Translations under genes and position numbers: made by a program
Shown: positions 52,091-64,000 of the stretch, in pieces
How positions within the stretch are numbered: the stretch's first letter is position 1
Layout of the letters: each line of letters opens with the position of its first letter
The notes under the pieces: model-generated
The model's input: only the letters and a program-made list of their open reading frames with translations
Databases searched by the model: none
Told to the model about the DNA's origin: nothing
Origin: Polydactylus sextarius
Taxonomy: Eukaryota > Chordata > Actinopteri > Polynemidae
Assembly (NCBI GenBank): GCA_016801845.1
Contig: CM028909.1
Coordinates: 9,780,813 to 9,844,812 of the forward strand
Direction: 5' to 3'
Length of the DNA: 64,000 nt

Positions 52091-54119
52091 AAAAGCTTTG
52101 GCAATGTGCACAAAAAAATGTGATTCTACATATTATGTGGTGTAGTACACTGGTACATTTAGGTGCATTTAATACCTCAAAGTAACACACTATGATAAAG
52201 AGTCCCGCATGGGCTGCATCCACTTTGGACTTGGACCACATCTGCTCAGCTAATCTCATCTGGTACTTCTTGATCTTAATCTGCTCCATCTCCTTGATGT
52301 TACTGTCAGATGAGATACTGTCACTGTTGCCCAGCTCTTCTGATCCTTGTTTTGTTGATTAGCCAGAAGCTGCTTGTCTTGAACTTGAAGTGACTTTATT
52401 GTGTTGTTTTCAGTTCATATCTTTGTGTGGTGCACGCACTGTGCGTGATATATTATGATGTGTTGATATCAGCTACTTTCACTTTTGGTCACAATACAAA
52501 GCCGTGGTTTTCCTTGATACTTCCTCTTCCTGGTCATCATCCTCTGTCTTCTGCTATCTAAAGTATTCTTTTTGCTCTTGGGTTTCTTATGTAAAAATGA
52601 TTGGACTCTTTGTTTCATCCTGACATTAACTGACTTACTGACCCCTTCTGTTGTACAATATTAAGTGAGCATGTGAAAACTGCTCTCAGACATTATTAAA
52701 CATTATATATAAAGGTCATTCTACAGTTCAAAAACACTCGTTAATGGCACATTTCATCATTTCCAACAGCTACAAATACAATAATCTTCACAGCTACAAC
52801 AGATCTTTGTAGTATTTAATATGAAGTCCAAATTTGCATAAACTGCCTGTCAGTCTTCATGTTGTATACATTTCAACAATGCAATAACCACAAAATTACC
52901 CCCAAAATAACCAGTTGTTTCTAATGTGCTGAGGTAATCGAGTTCATACAGGCCTACTCACAATCATGACCAGTAAATGAATCAGACTTGTACATTACCG
53001 AGAGGGAAAGATTCAGTCCTGGTCCATGTGTCCATTAGCTCTGTAATATTTGTTTCCTAAGTAACTAATCTGTTTCTGTTTTTTTTTTTTTTTTCAAATT
53101 AAATTCACTTGCTCATATCAGGTTTGTCACAGTCTTTTACCTCTTGAAGTAGGTTGGTTAGACAGAAAATGTATTGTGTGGATCAAATGTACTTTTGCCT
53201 TCAAAATATAGTAGTTTTGACTTTGTTAGCTATAGAAGAAGACTAAGTGAACTTTATATAGACAAAAGTTTTCAAAGACACACACAAAGTGTATTCAAGT
53301 GTACATTTGTACTAAGAGAGGCATTTCTGTTTGACCACTGCAGAACGCTGAAATATTTCACACGAAATTTTCAAATGAGACTTAAATAAATATTGAATCC
53401 TGATTCGTAAACTCTTACAATTCACCACAGTCTTCCTCTGAAAATACATATGAGGATACTGACTTCAAAAGCTAATATGTGCTATGTGTATTTTAAAATT
53501 TAAAGTGCCAGTGTAACCGAGACTATTTCAGAAGGCTTTTCTTTTATCTGCTTCTTTTTTTAGAAGTTTTAGAATTAACTAATTTTTCTTTTTTTCTTTT
53601 GCCGTCTACTTCCAAGCTACTTTAGGGAGATCAAAGTTAGTATTTGATAGTATTTCTCACTATTTTTTAATTTTTTTTTTTTTTTTTACTTAAGATGCAG
53701 TAAATGTTTAATTGCACATGTTAACACATTCACCGTCTAATAAATATATAACGTTTAAGGAGAAATGGAGTTTCTGACGGTTTTAGTTCATTTTTGTTTT
53801 AATATATATTGAAATATTAACAAAATGTGAGGGGAAAATGTGTCCGTAATACAGACCAATGTGATTCTCCTTGAACCTGTAACATAAGATGATTAGTTTG
53901 TACCACAGTTGAATGTATTAGGTATTAATAATAAGGACTTGGTTGCATCAACCAAAAGTAAAAACATATACAGACTCAGAGAATTCTATTACAATAGGAA
54001 TGTAAGATAGAAAATGGTAAATGGAAAAAGAAATATATTAAAAATAAGTAAGAAGCACAGAAATATATGCATGCAAGTATATGTACAGTAAATGCATTCA
54101 TATATTTATTCTACAATAT
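52091..54119. other. Intergenic, nothing recognised
   Basis: AT-rich with poly-T runs at about 53079-53094 and 53670-53687. The frame at 53174-53389 has no recognised family. Confidence 0.5.
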
Positions 54120-54494
54120 ATAGAGCAGAGTCTATTAACTCAGAGTGTCTGACACTTTGAGGGAAAAGTTGTAAAGCCTGATAGCCACAGGCAGAAAAGA
54201 TTTCCTGTAGTTCATCTCGCCTGAAAGAGTCCGTTGCTGAATGTGTTCCTGTGCTTAGCCAGGATGTCATGGAGTGGGTGGGAGACAGTGTCCAAGGATT
54301 GTATGCAGTTTAGACAGTACTCTCCTTTCTGACACTGCTGTCAGAAGGTCCAGCTCCACCCCCACAATGTCTGTGGCCCTGCAAATGAGTTTGTTGAGTC
54401 TGTTAGTATCACCACCCTCAAGCTGCTGCTCCAGCACACAACAGCAAACAGGAGTTCCCTGACCAACCACAGACTCATAAAAAATCCTCAGCAC
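54120..54494 (-). mobile_element. Second LINE relic, L2/CR1-like reverse-transcriptase C-terminus
   Basis: On the minus strand the frame beginning MLRIFYESVV continues through DTNRLNKLICRATDIVGVEL and DLLTAVSERRVLSKLHTI. In a shifted frame it resumes as SFRRDELQEIFSACGYQALQ. The spacing of YESVV, RLNKLI-RA-IVG-ELD and ERR-L-KL is that of the C-terminal tail of L2-like fish LINEs. Only the last part of the element is left (5'-truncated), and it belongs to a different family from the copy at 51300-52090. Confidence 0.8.
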
Positions 54495-54744
54495 AAGATA
54501 AAGGTGCTATTTACTGCAATATTTCTGTATAAAGCCGGTCTCAAGCTGTGCGAACAGGTAGAGTTCGTAGCTAGTTTCCAACTAATAAAGCCAATGTAAA
54601 TTTCACAATCTTTATGCGTTTTGAATATTGAACAATTACAAAACTTTTACCTGATGATGATGCTGGAGGAAAAATTATGGAGACCGCTATAAATAATAGA
54701 TAAAGCTACACAACAAATAGCTGCTGTTTGCTGCAGTAGCCTCT

Positions 54745-54965
54745 ACGGGACCCATCCTGTTGGATAATGGACATGAATGTTTGGATCAAACTTCATGGAA
54801 ATCCATTAAGAAGTCATCAAGACATTAGTGACATCTCAGCCTCATGGTGGCGCTACAGGGAAAACAAGTAGGATTAATCCTGAGGAAAATCATGACAGTC
54901 TATGTCTGTACAAACATGAATGGAAATCCATTTGTTGTTTTGCTTTTTTTTTTAGTCTAGACCAA
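54745..54965 (+). repeat. Teleost dispersed repeat, degraded
   Basis: Words TTTGGATCAAACTTCATGGA, CTCAGCCTCATGGTGGCGCT, AGGATTAATCCTGAGGAAA and ATGAATGGAAATCCATT follow the order of a common fish repeat with two 'catggaaatccat' segments around a 'catggtggcgct' core. Confidence 0.65.
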
Positions 54966-57900
54966 CACATTCAACAGACAGACTGAAGCTTTTAGTGGCT
55001 GAAATTCTTTTTAAAGGTACAAAGATAGAAAGATAGCAGTGGCATGTCTTTGATGCTAAATATGTTTGTTATAAAAGACTGGGGCCTCAAAAACCAAAAA
55101 AATATGAATAAATAAATCTTTGCTAAAATGGTAACCCTCCCATTTACAAAAACATTTGGGATGTGTCTGTGCATATCAATATAACTGCGCTGATAGAAAA
55201 AACAAGCAGCTGAAGTTCAACCTGTTACTACCTAACTGACCATTCAATCTGAATCAGACAGCGCTGCTCAAAGTCAACGGCTCAGTGTATTTTTTCAATC
55301 ATCCCTGTGGAATTAATTGTGCTTATATTTATGAAGCAAATTAAACTGTTTTGTCTCCACAACAACACTGATTTTCTCATCTCATCCCTCTTCCCCCACA
55401 TGCTCGTTTGTTGTGCTTTTATTCAAGTGTTTTACATGTTTACCCCACATTTGCTCTTGACCTCATTGTCTGATAACTGCCTTAACGACAGAAAATAGAA
55501 AGTAGTTTCTATGGAGACAATGAATCTGCCATGTAGTGAATAATATATTTGCAGTAATTTTGCGTTCCGTTGACCCCAAAAGTCTAAGCCAGCAAATAAA
55601 TAGATAAATAAAGAGGAAGAAAAATACTTCATTGCCAGTTGGACCACGACTGCACCTACAAGTTTTGAAGTTCGACTGTGTTCATGATTGAAAAACAATA
55701 ATGAACCTTGAAATGAAGCTTAAATTCGTGGCCTCACTTCTTATTATCAATAAGTACTGACATGAGAGTTTCCAGTTTCCAGCGAGCACACCTACTTTTG
55801 TGACTGAAACTTGTCATTTCTCTTCTTCCTCTCTGCTGGTTTTATCTAGAAAACACAACAAAAATATTATTTCAAATAGAGAGACATTACCTTCTCACAG
55901 TTTTCTGCTTTAGCTTTATTTACCTAGAAAAGTTCTTGGGTGTCCTTGCATCAGTATTTGTAAAATGCAGTAATCAGTATCCTCACGCATCAAGAAACTG
56001 ATGTTTCGGTGGAAAAACAAAATAAAAATAAATTAGTGAATCATTTAAAAACATCTTGCCTTTAAACATCAAAATAACCCTGAAATGTTGGTGGGCTTTG
56101 AAAGTTTTAATGAGGAAACAACGCCTCATCACCATAAAAGTAGGAATATTATTTTGCATTTGAATACATATATACATTTTTAGGGTTATTTAGGGATAAT
56201 TAAAGTCAAAATACAGCACACCTGACTATTAGAGGGACCATAGTGCTCAAATGTATTAATCTATTTCTTGTTTTTCCCCTCCTGATTAACAAGAAGAGCA
56301 AAAAATAAGTGATGTAACTGTTAGCGTTAAAAAAATACCATACTGGGCCAAATATAGAAGTATAGGATGACTGAATAAGAGATGACCCTGACTGCTTTTT
56401 TTTTTTTTTTTTTTTTTGGAACATCAGTTTTTGAATAAAAAAAAAAAAATCTGACTATCTGAAGAAGAACTTTCAACTCAGGAACGCTTTTCATTCTAAT
56501 GGAATATCTAGTGTTGTAAATTGTCTGGTTGGCCCTCTACTATGAGATGGATCCCACGTTGTCCAAACCTAATTTCAGAAAGAAAATATAATCTTTTATT
56601 CGGGCCTATACGGTTTGACTGCTGGCTCAAAGTAAAGGAGTTTGAAGGATGTAGTCCATCATGCAGTTTACCACCTACATTATTTACCTCTTTACAGTCT
56701 GAGAGCTGCACGCATTTTTTTTTTTTTGTTCTTTTTACTGTCAGGCAGTCGAGGATAAAGGAGAGCTTTGTTTCCAGATTTGTCTGATGACTGATGTCTT
56801 ACTTGCTCTGTCACTTGATACGTAGCAGTTATGGTTTCCACTTGTTTTCAAATTAGACTGTCTGATTTCAGTGTTTTCAGAATTATTTTGTTGCTTGTTA
56901 TTTTATTGCATGATATTTCCTCTGATGTGCGTGGGGATTTATTACTTTACTGAGCTATTTTGATAACTTGAGTGGAATAATCGCCACTCATCGCAAGTGA
57001 CCACGTCACCCGACGTGGGTAGGTGTTTTGTTGTGTGGGCTTTGTGAGCTCACAGTGAAAACTTTTGCGAAGGCTTTAATTTGACCTTCAAAGTGGTTAT
57101 AATTAAAAAGAAAACATTTCTCTCTGCGTCTGTCTGTTTGCATGTTATAAGTTAGACACTTTATTTAGACAGATTATTGATTGACATGCACACATGAGGA
57201 AACAACAACAGATCCCATGTATTAATAATATCCATGATGCAATTGGAAGTAGCCAAAAAGAAACAAAAGGCTATATCAAGTGGAGGGAGATATAATCACA
57301 TCTGGAAACAGCAAGTTGTGTACAACAGACACACTCAGTGCAATGAGTAAAATAACCTTTATTATAAAGGTTTGCTGCACAAAATGCACAGTATGATCCC
57401 AATGCTATTTAGGGTTTGCAAAAGATTTTGAATTAGCTCACAAAGAAATGCAACTTTCAACAACTTTCAAGTAGGCACCTGGAGTATTTACAGTGGAGTG
57501 TACATACACTTTTTTTTTTTTTAAAATTATTATTCCCACAAACTATAAATCATATATGATTAATTAGCCCCAAGAGCATAGAGTTCTAGTTTTGGATGTA
57601 AGTGTGGTGGCTGTTGCGTTCAGACCACTGTGGTCTGGTCAGGTGATGGGAACAGCAGCTGCTGGTGGCCATTAATGGATGAAGGATTTTGCACGTGCAT
57701 ATACACACACACACACACTAACAGCACATAAAACATTCATAGCAATTGTAAGTCCTGTTACTGCTGCATGTGCGTCACAGATGGTTCACATCATTCTTAC
57801 TTTTAACACGTTTTATTGATTTTCTTTTGAAGACAATAAAATTACGATTGCACATTGCAAATACAATGTTTAAATCACTCCCCCCAAAAAAGACACACCC

Positions 57901-57968
57901 TCAGCCAGCCTATCCCATACATTCAACAAGCACAAAAGACAAAGAAGTATATAGTATAGTACAAAGAA

Positions 57969-57969
<1 letters not shown>
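54966..57969. other. Intergenic, nothing recognised
   Basis: AT-rich sequence with poly-T at about 56396-56417, an A-tract at about 56438-56450 and a short CA tract at about 57703-57718. The frames at 56508-56711 and 56521-56787 overlap on opposite strands, and neither resembles a known family. Confidence 0.5.

Positions 57970-57999
<30 letters not shown>
57970..57999. repeat. (AT)n microsatellite
   Basis: About 15 AT units preceded by a short GTATATAGTATAGTAC-like degenerate stretch. Confidence 0.93.
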
Positions 58000-58004
<5 letters not shown>

Positions 58005-58859
58005 GATTTAAAAAAGTGTGTGTGCTCTACTAGTCTACTTGTAATGGGCTATTAATGCTCTTTTGCATTAAAAATTTTGCGAGACTTTCTTTGTCAAAAT
58101 AAAACATTAAACACTACAATAATCCATTTCCTTGAAATGACCTTTGATTTTTTAAATCTGTTTTGAATAAAAACAAAATTACTGTATGAATATTTTTCTG
58201 TGGCTATGCTTTTTTGTCAAATAAAGGAAATGCTAAATATCTGTACCGCATACGAGTTGTGAGGAGGTGGCTGGGGTCAGTGGTGGGCGTTCAAGACTTT
58301 GAAACTTTTATTTAACAATTAAAAGTGGATTTCGTAGAAAAAAAACATGAGTAAATATTCCGTACATACATAAACATGTTGTGACCGATACGTCCATCAA
58401 AAAAAGTTTCCTGAAGCTGGTGGGGAACATATTATTTGGGCTCCATTGTGATTGTTTTTAACTGCAAATGAGAAGAATATTAATATTATTTCTAATGGAC
58501 GTAGTTCTCTAGTCTCTACTTTATTTATTTTTTGTATAGAGATTAAAACGCACATCCAGCAACAACTGATTGGATAAATAGTGTGTAATTATAATCTCTA
58601 AATCTATGATATTGATTAACTGACCTTAATTTTCACATATAAAGCACAGTCACAGTCATCATTCTGCACCAGACTGAGCTCTCAGATTGATACGTCAATC
58701 TTTTATCTTCAGACATTATCCATTAAACTTAGCAGATTCAAATAACCTCCTATTTTTTATTTTATGAGGGAATGTAGTGTTCCTAACAAAAAACCAAAGA
58801 GTTTTACAGTAGCCTTTTTATCAGATAGTCAGATGGTCATTGTGGTCCTGCTTGTTGTT
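58000..58859. other. Intergenic, nothing recognised
   Basis: AT-rich, no gene or repeat signature found. Confidence 0.5.
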
Positions 58860-59170
58860 AAGGCACACTTACTGTGCAATGAGAAATTTAGCCATAATAA
58901 GAACCCATTAACCTCTCCTTAAATTGGCCAATCTGAGCTTCGTCGAGCCTGAAATTGTCATGATTAAATGCAAAAACTCAATCATGGCAATGCATAATTA
59001 ATTTTCCTTGCATGTTAATTCTATTATGGACAGACAAGAGTGATTTTAATCAGTTTTTTCAGAGAATCTGGGTTTAAGAGTGGCTCAGTACCATCTCAGG
59101 CACTGGGTTTTCAAGCAGTGCATTTTCATTAAATTGTATAGCTCATTGTACGTAATTTATCTGAGCCTTA
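58860..59170. promoter_or_regulatory. Best candidate conserved non-coding element in the gene desert
   Basis: A repeat-free block with dense homeodomain/POU-like words (AACCCATTAACCTC, GTCATGATTAAATGC, GCAATGCATAATTAATTTTC, CTTGCATGTTAATTC), CAATCTGAGC and a second-half TTTTAATCAG. It contains no frame with coding character. In texture it resembles vertebrate developmental enhancers. Conservation was not testable here. Confidence 0.3.
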
Positions 59171-60060
59171 GAGAATGAACGCCATCATGGGAATTTCAGA
59201 CGAAGAGATGGTTTACATCGTACAAACCACAACATGAAAAGGTGCCACTGATACCATTTTAGACACCATATTTAGTTAAATACCTGTCACTGAAAAGAGA
59301 GATGGTGGGTAATCTTTTTGTTCTCAGGCTCTGCTACATGTTTAAAGAAAACACTGTCAGCCATGAAATGACATTTCATCAGATAGCTTCATCTCTATTT
59401 GCAGAAATGAAAATTTGTATACACAAAGGGTTATCAAAGTCTGGCATTGTAGAAAAAAACTCTATTTTGTTTTTTGCCTTCCTATTCATATGTTGTAATA
59501 TTGCCATTACTAAAAGTAACAGAAAGTACCATATTCAGATGAAGATCGCTGGGTTTGATACTGGGGGAAAAAAACATTAGAACCTGCTGACTTTCAGACG
59601 AGATCTGGAGTTACGTTTTCTCTTTCTAGGCAGATTTATGGACATTTATTCATGGTGATATAAGAACATTTTGCTTTGCCGGTTGTATTCCTTACACAAT
59701 AACAACAACACCATGCGCTTCCACTTACGTTCTCATCTCAACATTTGTAATAAAACGATTTGTTGTTCAGTGTCGATCAATTCCAATTCCAACAAATGTC
59801 TTCCCTCTTTCTCCATTTTTCATTGTGTGTGGAGGCACAAGGCCGGCCGATAAATAAACAATCAGTGATGGTTGATAATCGTAACAGAAAGAAACCTGTC
59901 GCCCCGTACTGTTTTGCAGGTGAATTGCTTTACGACACCTGCTGGCCAATGGAGAACTCAAAAGGGTTCACGACTGCATGGCCGCACAGTATAGTCAGAC
60001 AAGCATAACTAAGCCTTAAGATTTGCTACTTTTGCATTAACAACTGTTACCAGTCTGAAA
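59171..60060. other. Intergenic, nothing recognised
   Basis: Open frames at 59302-59580 and 59760-60008 have no family resemblance and no consensus splice pattern. Confidence 0.45.
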
Positions 60061-60074
60061 GACACATAGTGAGT

Positions 60075-60145
60075 AGGGATGCACTGATGTGAAAATTTTG
60101 GCCAATATCCGATATTAATATCTGCAGTCACTGCCGATACCAATG
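60075..60145 (+). repeat. Dispersed repeat fragment (TAGGGATGCACTGAT type)
   Basis: TAGGGATGCACTGATGTGAA followed by TTGGCCAATATCCGATATTA and CACTGCCGATACCAATGT matches the general layout of a common animal non-autonomous element beginning AGGGATGCACCGAT. A probable relative lies at 43770-43815. Confidence 0.6.
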
Positions 60146-60279
60146 TATGTAGAATTTTTGTTTTCTATAATGTCTCAAATTTTGTACAGACTGGAAAATC
60201 ACCACTGTGAATTTGAAAAATTGGAGATATTTTGCAGGATTTGCATATTTAATTTGGTATTTTATTTTCTTTTGAAATT

Positions 60280-60745
60280 TACGTACTGTGGTTTTGCAGA
60301 TGTTCGCGATGAAGGGTCAGGGTTCAGTATGTCGGATGTGACGCCGGCGGACAGGCCATATTGTTGTTGTGGTGAGTGCGAAAAGAAGAGGAAGCTTTGT
60401 AAATCAGCTCCAATGTAAGATTGGGAAGTAAAAAATAAAAATAAAAGTTGCCAAACATAAGAAAGAGTCAGATTCTTTTTTGAGAGTGCAACTTTTCCAC
60501 AAAGAAGTGCCACAGATGCCACTGCCACACATTGATCTTTATATGTGAAACCCTGTGATCATTTTGCAATAGTTTCAACCGTTTCACTTTGTTTGCTTCT
60601 TCGATTCTATTCACAGAAACTATTTATTGATACTCTTCTTTGTTGACTGTGTTGTGTACCGTCTTGAGTATAACTAATCACCACTACGTCAACCCACCAC
60701 TAAGCCCCGCCCAAGAACAGAGAAACATTACATATAGCACCTTTA
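60280..60745 (+). repeat. Possible diverged dispersed repeat ending near 60745
   Basis: The segment ends ...TTACATATAGCACCTTTACA, resembling the terminal word of common teleost elements. The internal CCACTAAGCCCCGCCCAAGA and GACGCCGGCGGACAGGCC patches are unusually CpG-containing for the surroundings. The 91-codon frame at 60143-60418 crosses it and is not considered a gene. Confidence 0.3.
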
Positions 60746-61641
60746 CATTTTAATATCTCTGTGAATTGCTGCTGCTGCTCCTGTTGGCTTTGTTAATTAG
60801 CAGAGTAATTCACTTCTGAAGAATACATTGTTCATCAGCTTTGTTTTTGGTTTTCAGTTCTTCTCCTGGCACTTGCATTTTTCTCTTAGATTTATGAGCA
60901 AATTGTAAGGCGGCTGTAAACTCAGGCACTGTCCACCACTCTTCTTTGAAGCACATCAGTGACCCACTGGGTCGAAGTCAGAGTAAGACACTGTTCAGTC
61001 CGAAGAGGCTGTGAACTTCCTCCTGTACGGATTGATTACAGAGATGACATCCAGCCTTACAGTAGAGCAGAGGGTTTGAAAAGATCAATACAAGATGTGA
61101 GAACAATCTGATCCACAGGATCTTTTAGACTGGTCTACAACATGTTGGTCCTCAGACTTCATTTGTCTATTATATACTCTGTTTCAAATCAATCTTTGAT
61201 ACATACACAGACATGGATATCACTATGTTTGCAGTTTTACCACATAATCAGCCAACATCATAATTTAATGGATTAGATGTAATGTGACTACAAATCTGTT
61301 GTTAGAGTTACTGGATATGGTGAAAGTAACCTTGTCACCCAGACAGAAAAGAATCTGGCTGTAGTCTGGCAGAAGTTTGGCACTTTTGGATTCATTTTGT
61401 CACAGATGATGCAGTGTGGAGGCCCTTGGTTTGACTATAGTTATGGTTTATCATGCTACTTAAGTAAAGGTAAGCAAAATAAAGGCTTTTGGTTTTTTTG
61501 GTTTGTGGGGATTTTGGACTCTTTTTGGGGCAGTTATGGCTACTTTTTGGAGTTCCATTATTAGTTGTGGGTGAGTTTTGAGGTCATTTTGTTTTTTCTT
61601 TTGTACCCATAATTTGGGCCATATAGTTCACCCTTGTACAT

Positions 61642-61644
<3 letters not shown>

Positions 61645-61670
<26 letters not shown>
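61645..61670 (+). repeat. Poly-A tract followed by TTGAAAAAA-type repeats
   Basis: About 26 A residues, then three to four degenerate TTGAAAAA(A) units to about 61700. Possibly the tail of an old retroposon; no body is recognisable upstream. Confidence 0.85.
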
Positions 61671-61672
<2 letters not shown>

Positions 61673-61700
61673 GAAAAAATTGAAAAAAATTTGAAAAAGT

Positions 61701-62560
61701 TGCACGATCAAGCTACTTGATCTACTGGTCTAACATTTTGATCCAGAGAATAACTTTTGCTTTATGTCACAATATGGTACCCATGTGAGCAAATCATACT
61801 GGCCATACTGAACAAAATTGGTTTTAAATTGTGCCAGTTATATAGTCAGAATGATAGACTGGTGGGTACATGCATCTAAACCTGCTAAAATCCTAAATAT
61901 TATCCAAGTGCAACAATTCTTCTTCTGTCAAACAGAGCACTTAACATGTGTCATTGTTGTAAATTGCACAGGTGAGTCATTTCACAGCACAATGCCACTC
62001 ACAGTGTTCAAAAACAAAAGAACCAATGTGAAGCAGACAGTTTCCAAACGCTCTACACTCCCTCATGTTGCATGAAGTCTGTGGCACGAAATGAGTAACA
62101 GACTCTTGAACAACTTATCAGGTTCACCTGGCTGCTGTAGGTCCAGCAGTTTTAAGTTTGCTCATCCTTATTTTACCAAAAGTCTAAATTTGGACGAGAA
62201 TTGATTGAAACAGGAACGGAGTGACCCTTGTTTTAACAGGGGCTTAAAGTTCGCCAATGCCGAGGATTTAACAAGAGCAAAGTTTTTTCTCCATGTTTTA
62301 TCTATCTAACAATTTGGTTTTGTGGTGTAATGAGGATCCAGCCTCACTGGGTTCCTAGTGTAGTTATAATCTTTAGTCTTCTAAAAAATAGATGAAGGAT
62401 TTGTCAGACAAAAGTGAGAAAAAAAAAAACAGGCACATACTTAGAAATATTTGCACCAACTTAAGGGAATCCAAAACTGTAGATGTGGATTATGATAACT
62501 GTTCCAGTTTTAAGGAAGAACACTAATCCAAAAGCAGCTAAAATGATTCTGTGATCTCTC

Positions 62561-62564
<4 letters not shown>
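61701..62564. other. Intergenic, nothing recognised
   Basis: No gene, RNA gene or repeat family was recognised. Confidence 0.5.

Positions 62565-62598
<34 letters not shown>
62565..62598. repeat. (AC)n microsatellite
   Basis: About 17 AC units. Confidence 0.95.
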
Positions 62599-62601
<3 letters not shown>

Positions 62602-62744
62602 CAGACTAGTGTATTTATGTGTTAACACACACCTCTGTCCATTCCCAGAGGGCTCATTAACAGTGTTGGGTGATAGGGGGGCTCACAGTAGTCTAAGAAA
62701 CTGAGAGACTGTTCACTGTACAAACAAAAGCTTTAAAGTGGGCA

Positions 62745-62745
<1 letters not shown>

Positions 62746-62787
<42 letters not shown>
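62746..62787. repeat. (CA)n microsatellite
   Basis: About 21 CA units, 150 bp from the previous tract. Confidence 0.95.
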
Positions 62788-62789
<2 letters not shown>

Positions 62790-64000
62790 GCACAAAAGGA
62801 AAAACACACACATTAAGCAACCGAAATCAGGAAATGTAGTGCATAGATCTTGTGTGTTTTAAGTCAAACAACTAATTCTGGTGCAGATAATGTTGTTTAG
62901 TTTAGGTGACGCTGCAGAGCCTGCACTCTGAGCCCACATGTGTCCATTAGGTCTCTTTTTAATCCCTCTGTGCCTTCAGCATCCATGGCCCACATTAAAG
63001 TCTGCTGCAATTGTGATGCTGTGAATCACAATTTGATACTAATGTGTTGTGGAAGATATCACATAATTACAATTCAAGATATCATGTCTATTATGCTGGT
63101 ATGGTCTATGTACAGCTGCACAGCCTAAAGGGTTTTAGACCAATTTCCTCTGGTGATTGCTGCACCCACTGCACCAATCCTAATGCATTAATGTGGAGTA
63201 ACAACATACTGAGACAATCTGCAGGACCATTTTCACCACAGCATGAAAATTGTCTAATGAAAAGGCACTAAGATAATTATTACTTAGCCTTTTAATGTTC
63301 AATAGAGATTTGGGAAACTAAAGAGACTAAGATGGGTGATAGAGGAAAAAGAGCTTTATATTTAGAGAGAAAGGCAGAAGAAGAATAAAAAAAAATCCAA
63401 TAACTGAAACCATGAGCATATCCGCTGCACATTGTCATTTCCATGGTGCGCATTAGATATGTATCTGAATGCTGCTGGCTGCTTCTCTCAAGGCCAGACA
63501 GCTTAAATAATGATGATTCTGCCTGAGGGACTACTTGCTAAAGGAATGTATTTACTAATTAGATAAAGCCACTTTCCCAATTTGCTGGCTGCTTAACCAT
63601 AAAGCACGGCAGTGAGAAAAGCCTCAGAGCCATCTTGAGATGCTGCCAATCCGCATCCCAACACAGTCTATCACCCGGTTCTCAAAATCACATCACCAGG
63701 GAGACAATAGATTTTGTGTGTATTTCTCTCAGTGTACTGATGTGAACTGTATGTCTATATGTGTGTTTTTTCAGAAACAGTTGATATAAAAACTGTTTTC
63801 GTCTGTGGCCAAAATCAGCAAAATCAAATAGGTATGCCTTAACCCTTTCACCTGATGGAACATGTGTTCTTGTTAATCATTGATAAATACACAGTTTGAA
63901 GACAACAAATGATTTTAAGTCTTTGTTCTCCATTTAGTCAATGGACCACCAATGTTTTTATGTGAAAGAGGCACTTAAATGGCACAGTCAGAGCTTCTCA
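62788..64000. other. Intergenic to the right edge; possible non-coding conserved patch at 63450-63710
   Basis: No exon was recognised. Within it, 63450-63710 is balanced in composition and repeat-free (words such as GATGATTCTGCCTGAGG, ACTAATTAGATAAAGCC, CATAAAGCACGGCAG), so it is a weak candidate regulatory element. Confidence 0.35.

Overview
This window is vertebrate nuclear DNA, almost certainly from a ray-finned (teleost) fish. It has spliced genes with consensus GT-AG introns, many long (CA)n, (TA)n and (CT)n microsatellites, AT-rich intergenic DNA, and several degraded repeats that match the general pattern of dispersed sequences familiar from spiny-rayed fish genomes. It contains no bacterial features. 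Three protein genes could be read exon by exon, and all lie in the first 22 kb.

From left to right: (1) 84-6521, minus strand, the 5' part of col9a3 (collagen IX alpha-3 chain). Twelve exons encode the signal peptide, the COL3 triple helix, the cysteine-containing NC3 segment and the start of COL2; the gene runs off the left edge. (2) 9463-14254, minus strand, a complete seven-exon ogfr (opioid growth factor receptor) of 535 codons, with a 3' UTR of about 1.4 kb. ogfr lies directly upstream of col9a3 in the same orientation, the arrangement recalled for human 20q13.33. (3) 20352-21863, plus strand, a complete two-exon kcnk15 (TASK-5 type two-pore potassium channel) of 428 residues. The genes are unrelated in function (cartilage matrix, nuclear-envelope growth-factor receptor, background K+ channel), so their grouping is a matter of synteny and not of shared pathway.

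From 22.4 kb to the right edge (about 42 kb) no confident protein gene was found. This stretch holds microsatellites, two non-LTR retrotransposon reverse-transcriptase relics on the minus strand (about 51300-52090 and 54120-54494), a probable THAP-domain relic (34236-34743), several short teleost dispersed-repeat fragments, and repeat-poor patches with clustered TAATTA/ATTAAA-type words that could be conserved non-coding elements. A few spliced-looking micro-ORFs are flagged as weak candidates only. I see no novel multi-gene system; the more interesting points are the fish Kcnk15 protein, the gene desert with possible regulatory elements, and the unexplained candidate exons.
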